DNA of 64,000 bases from NCBI GenBank assembly GCA_032358255.1, contig JAULBX010011099.1, forward strand, positions 248,001 to 312,000, in the 5' to 3' direction. A program made the position numbers and the translations under genes. Shown here piece by piece: positions 35,827 through 45,692 of the stretch. The notes under the pieces were generated by a model. The model did not search any database. It saw nothing but the letters and a program-made list of their open reading frames with translations, and had not been told where the DNA came from. Source of the DNA: Heterotrichella gracilis (lineage: Eukaryota; Sar; Xanthophyceae; Tribonematales; Xanthonemataceae). Numbering within the stretch: position 1 is the first letter of the stretch; each line of letters opens with the position of its first letter.

Positions 35827-36723
35827 TTAAATATAGTTTAGTGTCACGCCTTTTACACCAACTGATAAATGGGCTTTTTTTCCTAAAAACAAGGCCATGT
35901 TTTTTTCAATATGTCCGGCAGGAAAATCGAAACACACGGGGTAGGAATATTCTTTCACAGCTTCTAAAATAATTTCTTCTGCCGTTTTGCCAAAAGGAAT
36001 AGCGTTATCTTTCATTTCGCTCATTCCTCCCACGATCAATCCCTTCAGGTTCTTGAGTTTGCCACTGCGCTTTAATTGCAGCATCATTCTATCAATATGA
36101 TACAACTGTTCGTCGAGATCCTCAATAAATAAAATTTTATTTTGAGTCTTGAGTTCGTCCACGCTTCCACTTAAAGCATATAAAATAGAAAGATTTCCCC
36201 CAACAAGCTCGGCAATTGCTTCACCTCTTCTGTTAAGTTTGTTTTTAGGAATATCATATTCCGGCCTTTCGCCAAAAAGTATTTTTTGTATTGATTGGGT
36301 GGCCTCCTTGTTCTTTGTAAACTGAAAAGCCATGGTAGCGTGAATACAGGGCACTTTTAATTTTAACAGTCTGCTATGCAAAACCGTCGTATCGCTATAT
36401 CCTATAAACCATTTGGGATATTTTTTTAAAGCCTCAAAATCAATCTTATCAATAATTCGAAGCGTACCATACCCTCCGCCGGCAATCAACACAGCTTTAG
36501 CTTCTTTATGATCAACCGCCCATTGCAGATCGTGTGCGCGTTCTTTATCTGTACCTGCAAATTGGTTTTGTTTCTTGAAAATATTTTTTCCGGTCACAAC
36601 CTTTAATCCCCAACTTTTTAAAATTTCGATGGCAGGATCAATGGCCTCTTTGTTTCTTGCGCGAGCGGTAGCGATCACTAAAATAGTATCGCCCTTTTTT
36701 AAGTAAGAAGGTTGGATTGACAT
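35827..36723 (-). CDS. ldcA: LD-carboxypeptidase (peptidase family S66)
   Basis: 298 residues. The S66 catalytic Ser110 lies in FIGYSDTT; the Glu in FIEDLDEQLYHIDRM and the His in FPAGHIEKN complete the Ser-Glu-His triad. AGGGYGTLRI (81-90) precedes the nucleophile as usual. In peptidoglycan recycling it cuts the terminal D-Ala from murein tetrapeptides in the cytosol; no signal peptide is present. Overlaps nothing but abuts the neighbouring stop and start, so cotranscription is likely. Confidence 0.92.
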   Translation of the reverse strand: MSIQPSYLKKGDTILVIATARARNKEAIDPAIEILKSWGLKVVTGKNIFKKQNQFAGTDKERAHDLQWAVDHKEAKAVLIAGGGYGTLRIIDKIDFEALKKYPKWFIGYSDTTVLHSRLLKLKVPCIHATMAFQFTKNKEATQSIQKILFGERPEYDIPKNKLNRRGEAIAELVGGNLSILYALSGSVDELKTQNKILFIEDLDEQLYHIDRMMLQLKRSGKLKNLKGLIVGGMSEMKDNAIPFGKTAEEIILEAVKEYSYPVCFDFPAGHIEKNMALFLGKKAHLSVGVKGVTLNYI

Positions 36724-37428
36724 TTATTTTTTGCGCTTGGCAGTCGTTTTCTTAGCAAGCGATTTTTTCACGGACTTTTTGGGTCCGGCTTTTGCACTGG
36801 CCTTTTTATCCAACTTTTCATGGTAAGCGATGTTGCTAAGATTTTTCTTGTATTTCGTATGCACGGGCTCATTGTCCACTTTCACATGATACCAAAACTC
36901 GCCCGACTTAATTCGGTATATCTGCATTTCTGAAACACCAAATTTCTCAGCTAATTTTTTAAAGGAAAGTTTTCGTTTTGGATCCCAGATCTGTTGTTTT
37001 AATTGCGCTACCGTTTTCTCAGTTAACACTTTTGAATGTGTGCTCTTAACGATCGCCCTTTTTTGTCTGGCTAAAATAGAGTTTGGACTCTGAGCCGTGT
37101 GTGCTCTGTGTTCCTCTTGTGTAGCCCATTTTAAATTGCTTACATGATCATTCAAATAATCATGATCTTTGTGTATGATAAATTTATACTTTGCAGAAGG
37201 CTTGCTTAAAAAGGCTTTCGCCACTTCTTTGTATAAAAAAATGGCCTTGTTCTTTCCCTTTTGTCGGGTGTTATACCTGTAGTTGCCCGCCGTTGGTTTA
37301 AATGTACGGATCTCTACTTTTCCTTTGTTCATTACACCAAAGCGACCATGATTGGAAATCACGTATGGTACGGTAGGTTTTTTTCCATCAATTGTTATGG
37401 CTTTCCAAATTTCTTTTTTATTGCTCAT
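36724..37428 (-). CDS. NUMOD4/HNH-like protein with lysine-rich tail
   Basis: 234 residues. Residues 7-30 (IWKAI...YVISNHGRF) match the NUMOD4 motif found in homing endonucleases. Residues 81-110 resemble an HNH_3 core: H86, N93 and N98-L-K-W, but with H107 where the family usually has Asn. Residues 154-176 look like a helix-turn-helix (LAEKFGVSEMQIYRIKSG). The last 27 residues have 12 Lys and one Arg, like a histone H1 tail. It begins a tight operon with LD-carboxypeptidase and a hydrolase. A domesticated DNA-binding relative of homing endonucleases is likely; nuclease activity is uncertain. Confidence 0.7.
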   Translation of the reverse strand: MSNKKEIWKAITIDGKKPTVPYVISNHGRFGVMNKGKVEIRTFKPTAGNYRYNTRQKGKNKAIFLYKEVAKAFLSKPSAKYKFIIHKDHDYLNDHVSNLKWATQEEHRAHTAQSPNSILARQKRAIVKSTHSKVLTEKTVAQLKQQIWDPKRKLSFKKLAEKFGVSEMQIYRIKSGEFWYHVKVDNEPVHTKYKKNLSNIAYHEKLDKKASAKAGPKKSVKKSLAKKTTAKRKK

Positions 37429-37453
37429 ACTGGATTTCTTTTTAATATATACT

Positions 37454-37461
37454 TACCTTTG
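37454..37461 (+). promoter_or_regulatory. Candidate -7 box of metG
   Basis: TACCTTTG fits TAnnTTTG and lies 73 bases before the metG ATG. No good -33 TTG. Confidence 0.35.
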
Positions 37462-37534
37462 CATAAAAGTAATAATTATATCACTTATAACGAAATAGTT
37501 AGCATCTAAACGAGAAGTCGGGTGCCTCAGGTAT

Positions 37535-39577
37535 ATGAATTCAAAATTTAAGAGAACTTTAGTTACAGCAGCACTGCCTTACGCCAACGGGCCGGTTCAC
37601 ATCGGTCATTTAGCCGGTTGTTACCTGCCTTCCGATATTTACGTGAGATATTTACGAAGTAGCGGACATGATGTTAAATTTGTGTGTGGCAGTGATGAAC
37701 ACGGCGTTCCAATCACCATTAAGGCCAAAAAGGAAAATACTACACCCCAGGCCATCGTAGACAAATACCACAAAATGATGGGCGATTCTTTTAAAGAGTT
37801 TGGCATCTCATTTGACATCTACTCCCGCACCTCCTCAAAAGTGCATCATCAAACCGCTTCCGATATTTTTAAAGTATTGTACGATAAAAAAGTCTTTACT
37901 GAACAAATAACCGAACAATATTATGACGAAGAAGCAAAGCAGTTTCTTGCCGACCGTTATATTGTTGGAACCTGCCCTAATTGTGCTAATCCGGGTGCCT
38001 ATGGTGATCAATGTGAAAAATGCGGAAGTACCTTAAACGCAACCGATCTCATTCATCCAAAATCGGCACTTTCAGGAAACGCACCCGTTTTAAAACAAAC
38101 TAAAAACTGGTTTTTACCATTAGATAAACTTCAGCCAAAAATAAAAGCCTACATAGAAAAACACAGCGACTGGAAACCCAACGTGTATGGGCAGTGCAAA
38201 AGCTGGTTAGATAGCGGTGACGGATTACAACCCCGCGCCATGACCCGCGATTTAGACTGGGGGATACCGGTGCCTGTGGAAGGGGCTGAAGGAAAAGTAT
38301 TATACGTGTGGTTCGATGCGCCCATTGGCTATATTTCTGCCACAAAAGAATTATTGCCCGATACCTGGCAAGATTACTGGAAAAAAGACGATTCGCGCTT
38401 GATCCATTTTATTGGAAAAGATAACATCGTCTTTCATTGCATCATCTTTCCTGCCATGTTGATGGAACATGGTGAATTTATTTTACCGGACAATGTTCCT
38501 GCTAATGAATTTTTAAATTTAGAAGGTGATAAAATTTCAACCTCCCGCAACTGGGCGGTATGGTTGCATGAATACCTTCTTGATTTTAAAGACAAACAGG
38601 ATGTGCTGCGTTATACCTTGTGTACAAACGCTCCTGAGGCCAAGGACAATGATTTTACCTGGAAAGATTTTCAAACCAAAAACAATTCCGAACTGGTTTC
38701 CATTTTTGGGAATTTCATAAACAGAACCTTGGTATTAACCCACAAATACTATGAAGGCAGAGTGCCGGAAGCAAATACCTATGCCAAAGAAGACCTGTTG
38801 GTGTTGGAAGAATTAGCGAAAGCGCCTGATAAGATCGCCAAAAGCATTGAACAATTTAAATTCAGAGACGCCATTAACGAATGGATGAACGTGGCCCGCA
38901 TTGGCAATAAATATTTAGCCGAAACAGAGCCCTGGAAGCTGATCAAAACAGACGAAAAGCGCGTAAAAACCATTATGAACGTGGCGCTACAGATCTCCTG
39001 TAATCTCGCCATTTTAGCAGAGCCTTTTTTACCATTTACTTCCAACAAATTATTTACACTCTTAAATTTAAAACCCTTAAAATGGCCTGCTGCCAAAGAA
39101 ACCGGCAACATGGCACAGGGGCATATGATCAATAAAGATGAATTGTTGTTTTCAAAAGTAGAAGATGCCGATATTCAAATTCAATTAGACAAACTTCAAA
39201 AAAGCAAAGCCGACAATGTGCTTAGTGCGCCTTTACCGGAAATAAAAACGGAAACGACTTTTGACGACTTTTCTAAAATGGATATTCGCACCGCTACCAT
39301 TCTGGAAGCTGAAGCGGTTCCTAAAACAGATAAATTATTAAAATTACTTTTAGATACCGGTCTGGATAAAAGAACCGTTGTAAGTGGCATTGCACAATAT
39401 TACAAACCACAGGATATTATTGGACAACAGGTTTGTTTATTAGCCAATCTGGCGCCGCGAAAAATAAAAGGCATTGAAAGTAAAGGCATGATTCTTATGG
39501 CCGAAAACGCAAAAGGCGAACTGTGCTTTGTATCCCCTACTAATCCCGGTTTTGAACGTGGTGCAAATGTTAAATAA
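37535..39577 (+). CDS. metG: Methionyl-tRNA synthetase
   Basis: 680 residues, long form. HIGH motif at residues 22-25 (PVHIGHLAG), a zinc knuckle with C147, C150, C160 and C163, and the KMSKS variant KISTS (333-337). The anticodon domain follows, and the C-terminal ~105 residues form an EMAP/Trbp111-like tRNA-binding domain ([12 protein letters not shown]) for dimerisation. Charges tRNA-Met in the cytosol. Its last bases overlap the start of the next gene by 11. A possible promoter box lies 73 bases upstream. Confidence 0.97.
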   Translation: MNSKFKRTLVTAALPYANGPVHIGHLAGCYLPSDIYVRYLRSSGHDVKFVCGSDEHGVPITIKAKKENTTPQAIVDKYHKMMGDSFKEFGISFDIYSRTSSKVHHQTASDIFKVLYDKKVFTEQITEQYYDEEAKQFLADRYIVGTCPNCANPGAYGDQCEKCGSTLNATDLIHPKSALSGNAPVLKQTKNWFLPLDKLQPKIKAYIEKHSDWKPNVYGQCKSWLDSGDGLQPRAMTRDLDWGIPVPVEGAEGKVLYVWFDAPIGYISATKELLPDTWQDYWKKDDSRLIHFIGKDNIVFHCIIFPAMLMEHGEFILPDNVPANEFLNLEGDKISTSRNWAVWLHEYLLDFKDKQDVLRYTLCTNAPEAKDNDFTWKDFQTKNNSELVSIFGNFINRTLVLTHKYYEGRVPEANTYAKEDLLVLEELAKAPDKIAKSIEQFKFRDAINEWMNVARIGNKYLAETEPWKLIKTDEKRVKTIMNVALQISCNLAILAEPFLPFTSNKLFTLLNLKPLKWPAAKETGNMAQGHMINKDELLFSKVEDADIQIQLDKLQKSKADNVLSAPLPEIKTETTFDDFSKMDIRTATILEAEAVPKTDKLLKLLLDTGLDKRTVVSGIAQYYKPQDIIGQQVCLLANLAPRKIKGIESKGMILMAENAKGELCFVSPTNPGFERGANVK

Positions 39578-40478
39578 AACATGTTTATCTTTAGTATTAT
39601 GTTTGCTTTGTTTGAACATCTTAAAAGCGCAAATTGATAGTTCTAAATCGTCGCTTCCTAATTATCAAAGCCCACCTCATTACGATTATAAAAACCCTGA
39701 ACAGTTTCATAAATTTTATAACACCCGTTTTGTTGTAGGTGAATGGCAAATTCATTCTCTTAAAACAGGCGCTTTAGTCGTTCGTTTAAAAACCAATACT
39801 CTTCAAGTGAATGCTTTGATTCAGAGTGGAAATAAACGACTAGCGGAAAAAAAAAGACTTGAACTTTTAGCTCGAAATATAAATACCTCTCGTGCTTATA
39901 GAAAGTTGTATAACTTCAGTAAGTTATATTTTATCTATTACACCTCTTCTGATACACTTTTGAAAGGTGCAAGAAGAAACATATTTCTCGACAGTAATTT
40001 AGTTGTCGATTCAAACATTGTGATGACCGAATCCTTTTATCTCATTGCTGAAACAGATAATCTTTATAACTCAACCATTGGATTTGTACCTGAAAGTGAC
40101 GCCAAATTGCAAAAAGAAACAGGTACCAAAACTATTACTGACGCTTTATGTGTAGTAAAAAACAAGTACGGACACCAACTTAAAAAACCATTTCCTTATA
40201 AGGCTTATGATATTCCTCCTCTTAAGCCTCCTTTTTATATATTCATTAATGCGGCGCCTATTTTATATGACTTTTATGGCGGTAAAGGCCAAAAAAAACG
40301 TGATGTTTATATTTATGAAAACACCGTTTTAGAACTAGAAATTGAAAAAGACTTTTCATATAAAAAATACCTTATGCATGTTGGTACTCTGAACGAAAAT
40401 TTAAACAAATTTTATAAATCAAGCGCGCAATTTAAGGCAAAAGACATAGATCCAAAACTTAATGTCTTTTTATATTAG
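39567..40478 (+). CDS. Unknown exported protein
   Basis: 303 residues from ATG at 39567 ([14 protein letters not shown]), with a signal peptide ending near LKAQ; a frame starting 39 bases earlier lies inside metG and adds a non-signal sequence. The mature part has a Pro-rich opening ([20 protein letters not shown]), basic helices around [14 protein letters not shown] and many Tyr. No family recognised. Start overlaps metG by 11 bases, so translational coupling is possible. Its stop is 5 bases from the convergent radA. Confidence 0.7.
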   Translation: MLNKTCLSLVLCLLCLNILKAQIDSSKSSLPNYQSPPHYDYKNPEQFHKFYNTRFVVGEWQIHSLKTGALVVRLKTNTLQVNALIQSGNKRLAEKKRLELLARNINTSRAYRKLYNFSKLYFIYYTSSDTLLKGARRNIFLDSNLVVDSNIVMTESFYLIAETDNLYNSTIGFVPESDAKLQKETGTKTITDALCVVKNKYGHQLKKPFPYKAYDIPPLKPPFYIFINAAPILYDFYGGKGQKKRDVYIYENTVLELEIEKDFSYKKYLMHVGTLNENLNKFYKSSAQFKAKDIDPKLNVFLY

Positions 40479-40483
40479 TTTTT

Positions 40484-41866
40484 CTAGCCAAACAAATGAC
40501 TAAACGCCTCTTCCATTTTTGAGACGGCAATAATCTGAATTTTATAATTTTTAAGACTCAATCCCTTTAAATTAAACGAAGAAATATAAATTTTTTCGAA
40601 GCCCAGTTTTTCTGCTTCTGATATGCGTTGTTCAATTCGGTTAACCGGACGGATCTCACCGGTAAGTCCTACCTCGGCCGCAAAACATACCGTTTGAGGA
40701 ATGGGCAGATCTTCGTTGCTACTCAAGATAGCACAAACCAAAGCCAGATCAATTCCCGGATCTTCTACCCGAATACCGCCTGCAATATTGATAAACACAT
40801 CTTTGATGCCCAATTTAAATCCACAGCGTTTTTCTAACACCGCTAACAACATGGATAATCTTCTTAGATCAAAGCCCGTGGACGAACGCTGCGGCGTGCC
40901 ATAAGCCGCCGTGCTTACCAAGGCTTGAGTTTCTATTAACATCGGACGGTTTCCCTCCATCGTGGCAGAAATGGCTACACCACTGGTTGCGTTTTCTCTG
41001 TTTGTAATTAATATTTCAGAAGGATTTGTTACCTCTCTTAATCCGTCGCCGTTCATTTCGTAAATGCCCATTTCATTGGTATTTCCAAAACGATTTTTGG
41101 TAGCCCGTAAAAGGCGGTAAATGTGGTTTCTGTCGCCTTCAAATTGCAAAACCGTGTCAACCATATGTTCAAGTACTTTCGGGCCCGCCAGACTGCCTTC
41201 TTTGGTGATATGGCCAATCATAAAAACCGGCGTGTTGGTTTCTTTTGCAAAACGTAAAAATTCAGCGGCACATTCGCGCACCTGACTCACACTTCCCGGA
41301 CTGCTGTCCACATAACTCGTATGCAAGGTTTGAATAGAATCAATGATCACCAACTGAGGCTGAATCTCCTCTATTTGTTGAAAGATGTTCTGTGTATTGG
41401 TTTCTTGAAGTATAAAACAACTTTCTGTAGTAACCCCAATGCGTTCGGCCCGCATCTTTATTTGTTGCTCACTTTCTTCACCGCTGACATATAAAATTTT
41501 TAGGTTTTTAAGTCGCAAAGCCAACTGCAACATTAAGGTTGATTTACCAATTCCGGGTTCTCCGCCAAACAAAACCAAACTTCCGGGAACAATGCCTCCG
41601 CCCAAAACCCGAGTTAATTCTTTTCCGGGAACCGCAATTCTAGGAAAATCCTGTAATCCTACATCTTGCAATAAAATAGATTGATTGCTTCTGTTTTTGC
41701 CGTTCTTATTGGCCGAAAATAGCTGAAGCCTGTCGTTTTTAGTGTCTTTTTTAAGCACCTCTTCAACAATGGTATTCCATTCATTGCAGCTGCTGCACTT
41801 GCCAACCCATTTGGCATGCTGGGTGCCACAATTCTGACAAAAAAAACTGGTTTTTGTTTTCAACAT
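40484..41866 (-). CDS. radA: DNA repair protein RadA
   Basis: A 460-residue hexameric helicase that promotes branch migration in recombination. Four-Cys zinc finger (C10, C13, C24, C27), RecA-like ATPase with Walker A GGEPGIGKST (101-110), the RadA-specific KNRFG (257-261), and a C-terminal Lon-protease-like domain with GGIRVEDPGIDLAL. It is a full-length protein. A TAnnTTTG box (41872-41879) ends 5 bases before the ATG. With dprA and recN it gives the window three recombination genes. Confidence 0.95.
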   Translation of the reverse strand: MLKTKTSFFCQNCGTQHAKWVGKCSSCNEWNTIVEEVLKKDTKNDRLQLFSANKNGKNRSNQSILLQDVGLQDFPRIAVPGKELTRVLGGGIVPGSLVLFGGEPGIGKSTLMLQLALRLKNLKILYVSGEESEQQIKMRAERIGVTTESCFILQETNTQNIFQQIEEIQPQLVIIDSIQTLHTSYVDSSPGSVSQVRECAAEFLRFAKETNTPVFMIGHITKEGSLAGPKVLEHMVDTVLQFEGDRNHIYRLLRATKNRFGNTNEMGIYEMNGDGLREVTNPSEILITNRENATSGVAISATMEGNRPMLIETQALVSTAAYGTPQRSSTGFDLRRLSMLLAVLEKRCGFKLGIKDVFINIAGGIRVEDPGIDLALVCAILSSNEDLPIPQTVCFAAEVGLTGEIRPVNRIEQRISEAEKLGFEKIYISSFNLKGLSLKNYKIQIIAVSKMEEAFSHLFG

Positions 41867-41871
41867 AATAG

Positions 41872-41879
41872 CAAAGTTA
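41872..41879 (-). promoter_or_regulatory. Candidate -7 box abutting radA
   Basis: TAACTTTG on the minus strand lies 5 bases before the radA ATG. It suggests a leaderless or nearly leaderless transcript. No -33 TTG at the expected spacing. Confidence 0.4.
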
Positions 41880-41938
41880 CAGCCTTTGAGGGCGATTGAT
41901 TGCTATTAATTGTAGTACTTAAGAAAAAAGAGGATAGT

Positions 41939-42697
41939 CTAAAGTAAATTTAACTTTTGCATCAACTCATCGCGATAAGAGCCTCCCACCGGAAGCACCT
42001 TTTTTTCGTTTTCCAAAATAACGCTTTGGTTATCGATGCTTTGAATTTTATCTAAACGTGCTATGAACGAGCGGTGAACTCTTATAAAATCGACATTTCC
42101 TAACTTTTTGTCGAGCTCCTTCATGGTGCTGTGAACAGTGTAACGCGCCGATTCGGTGTTAATGATCACATAATCTTTTAATGCTTCCACAAAATAAATA
42201 TCCTTAAGATACACTTTCACCAAACGGCTGTTTGATTTTACGAATAAAATATCTTTTGATTTATCATCTTTGTTTTCAACCAGAGAATATAAAAAATCGC
42301 GCTCTTTTAACAAGGCCGAATCTTTTTGATGCTTGTAAACCGCCATTTCTATGGTTGAATGAAGGTCAATTTCCTTAAATGGTTTTAAAATATAACCATA
42401 TGGCTCCGTAATTTTTGCCCTTGATAAAGTCCCTTCATCGGCATAAGCAGTTAAAAATATGACCGGCACACTCACCGTTTCTTTTATCTTTTCACTTACT
42501 TCAATACCGGTCATTGGACCTTTGATCATAATGTCCATAAGAACCAGGTCCGGACCTAGTTCTGTGATTTTTTCGATAGCATCTTTTCCATTATTTGCCA
42601 CCCCAATTACATTATAACCAAGTTTTACCAAACTGTTTTGAATGTCTTTGGCAACAATACTCTCGTCTTCAACAATAAAAATATTTAATTTCTCCAT
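41939..42697 (-). CDS. LytTR-family response regulator
   Basis: 252 residues. The receiver domain (1-125) has the acidic pair E10/D11, the phosphorylated D55 (VLMDIMIKG) and the conserved Thr/Lys (FLTAYAD, LKPFKEIDL). A LytTR DNA-binding domain (about 150-250) follows, with VEALKDYVIINT and FIRVHRSFIARLDKI. It should act as a transcription regulator phosphorylated by the kinase encoded 9 bases upstream. LytTR regulators bind direct repeats near promoters; their target here is unknown. Confidence 0.93.
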   Translation of the reverse strand: MEKLNIFIVEDESIVAKDIQNSLVKLGYNVIGVANNGKDAIEKITELGPDLVLMDIMIKGPMTGIEVSEKIKETVSVPVIFLTAYADEGTLSRAKITEPYGYILKPFKEIDLHSTIEMAVYKHQKDSALLKERDFLYSLVENKDDKSKDILFVKSNSRLVKVYLKDIYFVEALKDYVIINTESARYTVHSTMKELDKKLGNVDFIRVHRSFIARLDKIQSIDNQSVILENEKKVLPVGGSYRDELMQKLNLL

Positions 42698-42706
42698 GGT
42701 AAATAA

Positions 42707-45688
42707 TTATGTCTTAAAGATAACTGAAACTTTTGTTCCTACGCCTGCTTCTGATTTAAATTTGAGTTTACCCCCTATTTGCTCAATGAGTGTGTTTACC
42801 AATTGTAATCCCAAAGAGTGGCTGTTAGTGAAATCAACTCCCGGCGCAAATCCAACCCCATTATCTTTCAACTCTAAAATTACTAAATTATTTTTGCAAC
42901 TTAAATTAAAAGTAATAATTCCTGTTTTTTGATCCGGAAACGCGTGTTTGATTGAATTGGTAACCAGTTCGTTGATGATCAGTCCGGCCGGGATTGAGGT
43001 GTCAAGGGAAAGGGTTAAAGGCTCTATATTAAACTTCATTTTTATTTTATCGGCCGAATAGGTGTACGATTGAATGATGTTATTGATCAAGGTATGAACA
43101 TAGTCGGAAAAATTGACAGAGGTAAATGATTTGTTCTGATACAAACTTTCATGGATATACGCCATCGTTTTAATCCTATTCTGGCTTTCTTTTAGCAGAG
43201 ATAAGGTATATTCATCCGACACATAAGAAGATTGTAAATTTAAAATACTGCTGATCACCTGCATATTATTTTTCACCCGGTGATGAACTTCCTTTAATAA
43301 CACTTCCTTTTCTCTCAAAGATAATTCGATGCGCTGTTGGGCCAGCTTTTTCTCGGTAATATTGTGTGCAATGCCGCTCACTTCTATCACCTTGTCGTCC
43401 TGATAAATTGGATTAAAAAAGATCTCCAGATGCACATTTTTAAGGTCTTTGTCGCGCGTTTCTATTTCAAAACTGGTAGCAATACCGCTGAACGCTTTTT
43501 CATAGTGAAAACTGAGCAGATCAATATAATTTTTGTCATTAGACAAAACACCTCTGTTTAGTACAAGTCCCAAAAATGGTTTTGTGTTGTAAATAGCTGT
43601 TACCAGATCATAATAATTTCTATTGAAAGAGGTTAAACGACCTTCCAGATCAATTGACCAAATATAATGATGGCTGCTGTCAAAAATGGCACTTAATTTA
43701 CCGCTCTGATTGATCAGTTTTTGCTCATAAATTTTAGATTCGGTAATGTCGTAGGCGATGCAACTAATCTCATCTACTTTATTATTATTGTAAACCGGAT
43801 TAAGAAGTACTTTTCTGTACAATTTGACGCCTTCCTTAGAATCTTCCTTCTCAAATTCCAGTTTTTTTCCTTCAAATACCGCATTGTATTTAGGGTGCCA
43901 ATAATTTCGGTAAGCTTGATTGTTTTTTGGTAAAATTTCGTCTACTCTTGATCCAAGCCGAATACGAATACCGTAATTTTCCTTTACGACTTTATAAAAA
44001 TTCTGATTAAACGAAGTGAGTTCATAGTTTCTATTGATGGACCAGATCAAATGCGTAGAACTCTCAAAGATCGCAGATAGATGTCCTGTTTTTTCTCTTA
44101 AACTCTTTTCTGCCTCAAGCCTTTCTGCAATTTCTTTTTGCAAACGAACATTCGCAATAGCCGTAATTTGGGCTTTTACTTTTTCGTTTTCGCTTTGCCT
44201 TTTTTCACTGATATTATCTATCAGAGATATCACACAGTCTTTATTATTGAATTTAATAAACACCGACTTTATTTCCACTTCAACAATATTTCCGGTTCTG
44301 TCTTTAACGCGGTAACTCGAAACCTTGTTTCCGGTTGACTTATTTTCGTAAATCTCTTTTATGCGATTGACCGCCTTTTGTTTGTCCTGGTCAGCAAAAA
44401 GATCAATCACAAACTTACCCAATAATTCACTTTTATTTTTATACCTCAATATTTTTAACATGGCTTGATTCAGATACAAGCATGTGCCCTGATGATGAAT
44501 CATGTAGGCTGCCGGAGAATTATCTAACAAGTTTCGGTAATTAATATATTGATTTTCGACTTCTAATTCAGCTTCTTTTTGTTCAGTGATGTCGCGTAAA
44601 ATATTAATGTAAAACTCAATTTTACCCTCTGAGTTTACAATGGGAACCAGGTTGTTTTCTAACCAAACGCTTTCTCCTTTTTTATTATAAATATTAAACG
44701 AAAAATGGACGTCTTTTTTTATTCCCTTCCGCTGATTTGTTCTTAAAAGCTCCACAAAATGTTTGAATTTTTCAAATCCACCAGTTAATCGACTAGAAAA
44801 AAAGGTGTTTTCATTAAGCAGCTCTTCAGGTTCGTAACCTAAAATGGTTTTAATGTTTGGACTAACATAAAGGTATTTAGGTGATGGTTGATAGGTAAAA
44901 AAAGCAATAATGTCGTTTGCGTTATTTGTTATGAGATCGAACTTGTTTTTAGTTTCCAATAAAAGACTTTCGGTTTCTAATGATCCGCTTATATCCCTTA
45001 TGTTGCCTAAAAGACCCGTTAACTCATTTTTAGCGTTATAAACAGGATTAGTAATGATTTCAATTTGTTTAATTTCATTAATTCCTTGTTTTACTCTTAT
45101 GATGTTCGTTTTTTGATCTGGATTCTTTTTTAAATACGCCGCTTTGCTGGTAATAAATTTTGGCCTGTCTTTCGGACTTATGCTCTGTTTTAATTTATTA
45201 AAATCTTCGTACAATTCCTTTGATGAAATTCCTAGTATTTTTTTACTCGACTCGCTTACAAATTTTACCGGTTTTTTGGCGTTAAAATCCAAATGAAAAA
45301 TAACATCCTGACTGTTTTCACTTATTTTGTTCCATAGATCAGTTGAATTATCTGATAAACTTTCTGAAAAAATAATGGTTTGAATCGCTTTTTTGTTTTC
45401 AAACCAAACAGTGCTTGAATACGATTTAAAAGGTGTTGATTGTGATTTAGTTGTTTTACAATTAAGTGTTCCTTCTATTTGTTTATGACCCTTTAATAAT
45501 GGTTTTAACAGCCGAATAGATTCTTCGTCCATTAATTCTTTAAGAAATTGAGGAGTGTTCTTACTGAGCTTAAAATTTGTTTTACCTGTTTTATTAATAA
45601 ATAAAACACGCGCGGTATTATGGATAATTGCCGTAAAAGGTAATAGATCTAAGGTATAAGTATCAATATTTACGACCTGTTTTAACAA
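42707..45688 (-). CDS. Multi-PAS sensor histidine kinase (HisKA_2 type)
   Basis: 993 residues, starting at TTG 45688. No transmembrane segment is visible, so the sensor is probably cytosolic. At least five PAS domains are present, at roughly 120-240, 245-375, 385-500, 540-655 and 660-785; the last two share LSAIF-SS-H-IWSI and look like a tandem duplication. The kinase core has the HisKA_2 phosphorylation motif VHHRVKNNMQV (H802/H803), an N-box with NELVTNSIKH and the G-box DNGVGF. It lies in an operon between a MORN-repeat protein and a LytTR regulator. The ligand is unknown. Confidence 0.92.
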   Translation of the reverse strand: MLKQVVNIDTYTLDLLPFTAIIHNTARVLFINKTGKTNFKLSKNTPQFLKELMDEESIRLLKPLLKGHKQIEGTLNCKTTKSQSTPFKSYSSTVWFENKKAIQTIIFSESLSDNSTDLWNKISENSQDVIFHLDFNAKKPVKFVSESSKKILGISSKELYEDFNKLKQSISPKDRPKFITSKAAYLKKNPDQKTNIIRVKQGINEIKQIEIITNPVYNAKNELTGLLGNIRDISGSLETESLLLETKNKFDLITNNANDIIAFFTYQPSPKYLYVSPNIKTILGYEPEELLNENTFFSSRLTGGFEKFKHFVELLRTNQRKGIKKDVHFSFNIYNKKGESVWLENNLVPIVNSEGKIEFYINILRDITEQKEAELEVENQYINYRNLLDNSPAAYMIHHQGTCLYLNQAMLKILRYKNKSELLGKFVIDLFADQDKQKAVNRIKEIYENKSTGNKVSSYRVKDRTGNIVEVEIKSVFIKFNNKDCVISLIDNISEKRQSENEKVKAQITAIANVRLQKEIAERLEAEKSLREKTGHLSAIFESSTHLIWSINRNYELTSFNQNFYKVVKENYGIRIRLGSRVDEILPKNNQAYRNYWHPKYNAVFEGKKLEFEKEDSKEGVKLYRKVLLNPVYNNNKVDEISCIAYDITESKIYEQKLINQSGKLSAIFDSSHHYIWSIDLEGRLTSFNRNYYDLVTAIYNTKPFLGLVLNRGVLSNDKNYIDLLSFHYEKAFSGIATSFEIETRDKDLKNVHLEIFFNPIYQDDKVIEVSGIAHNITEKKLAQQRIELSLREKEVLLKEVHHRVKNNMQVISSILNLQSSYVSDEYTLSLLKESQNRIKTMAYIHESLYQNKSFTSVNFSDYVHTLINNIIQSYTYSADKIKMKFNIEPLTLSLDTSIPAGLIINELVTNSIKHAFPDQKTGIITFNLSCKNNLVILELKDNGVGFAPGVDFTNSHSLGLQLVNTLIEQIGGKLKFKSEAGVGTKVSVIFKT

Positions 45689-45692
45689 CTAG

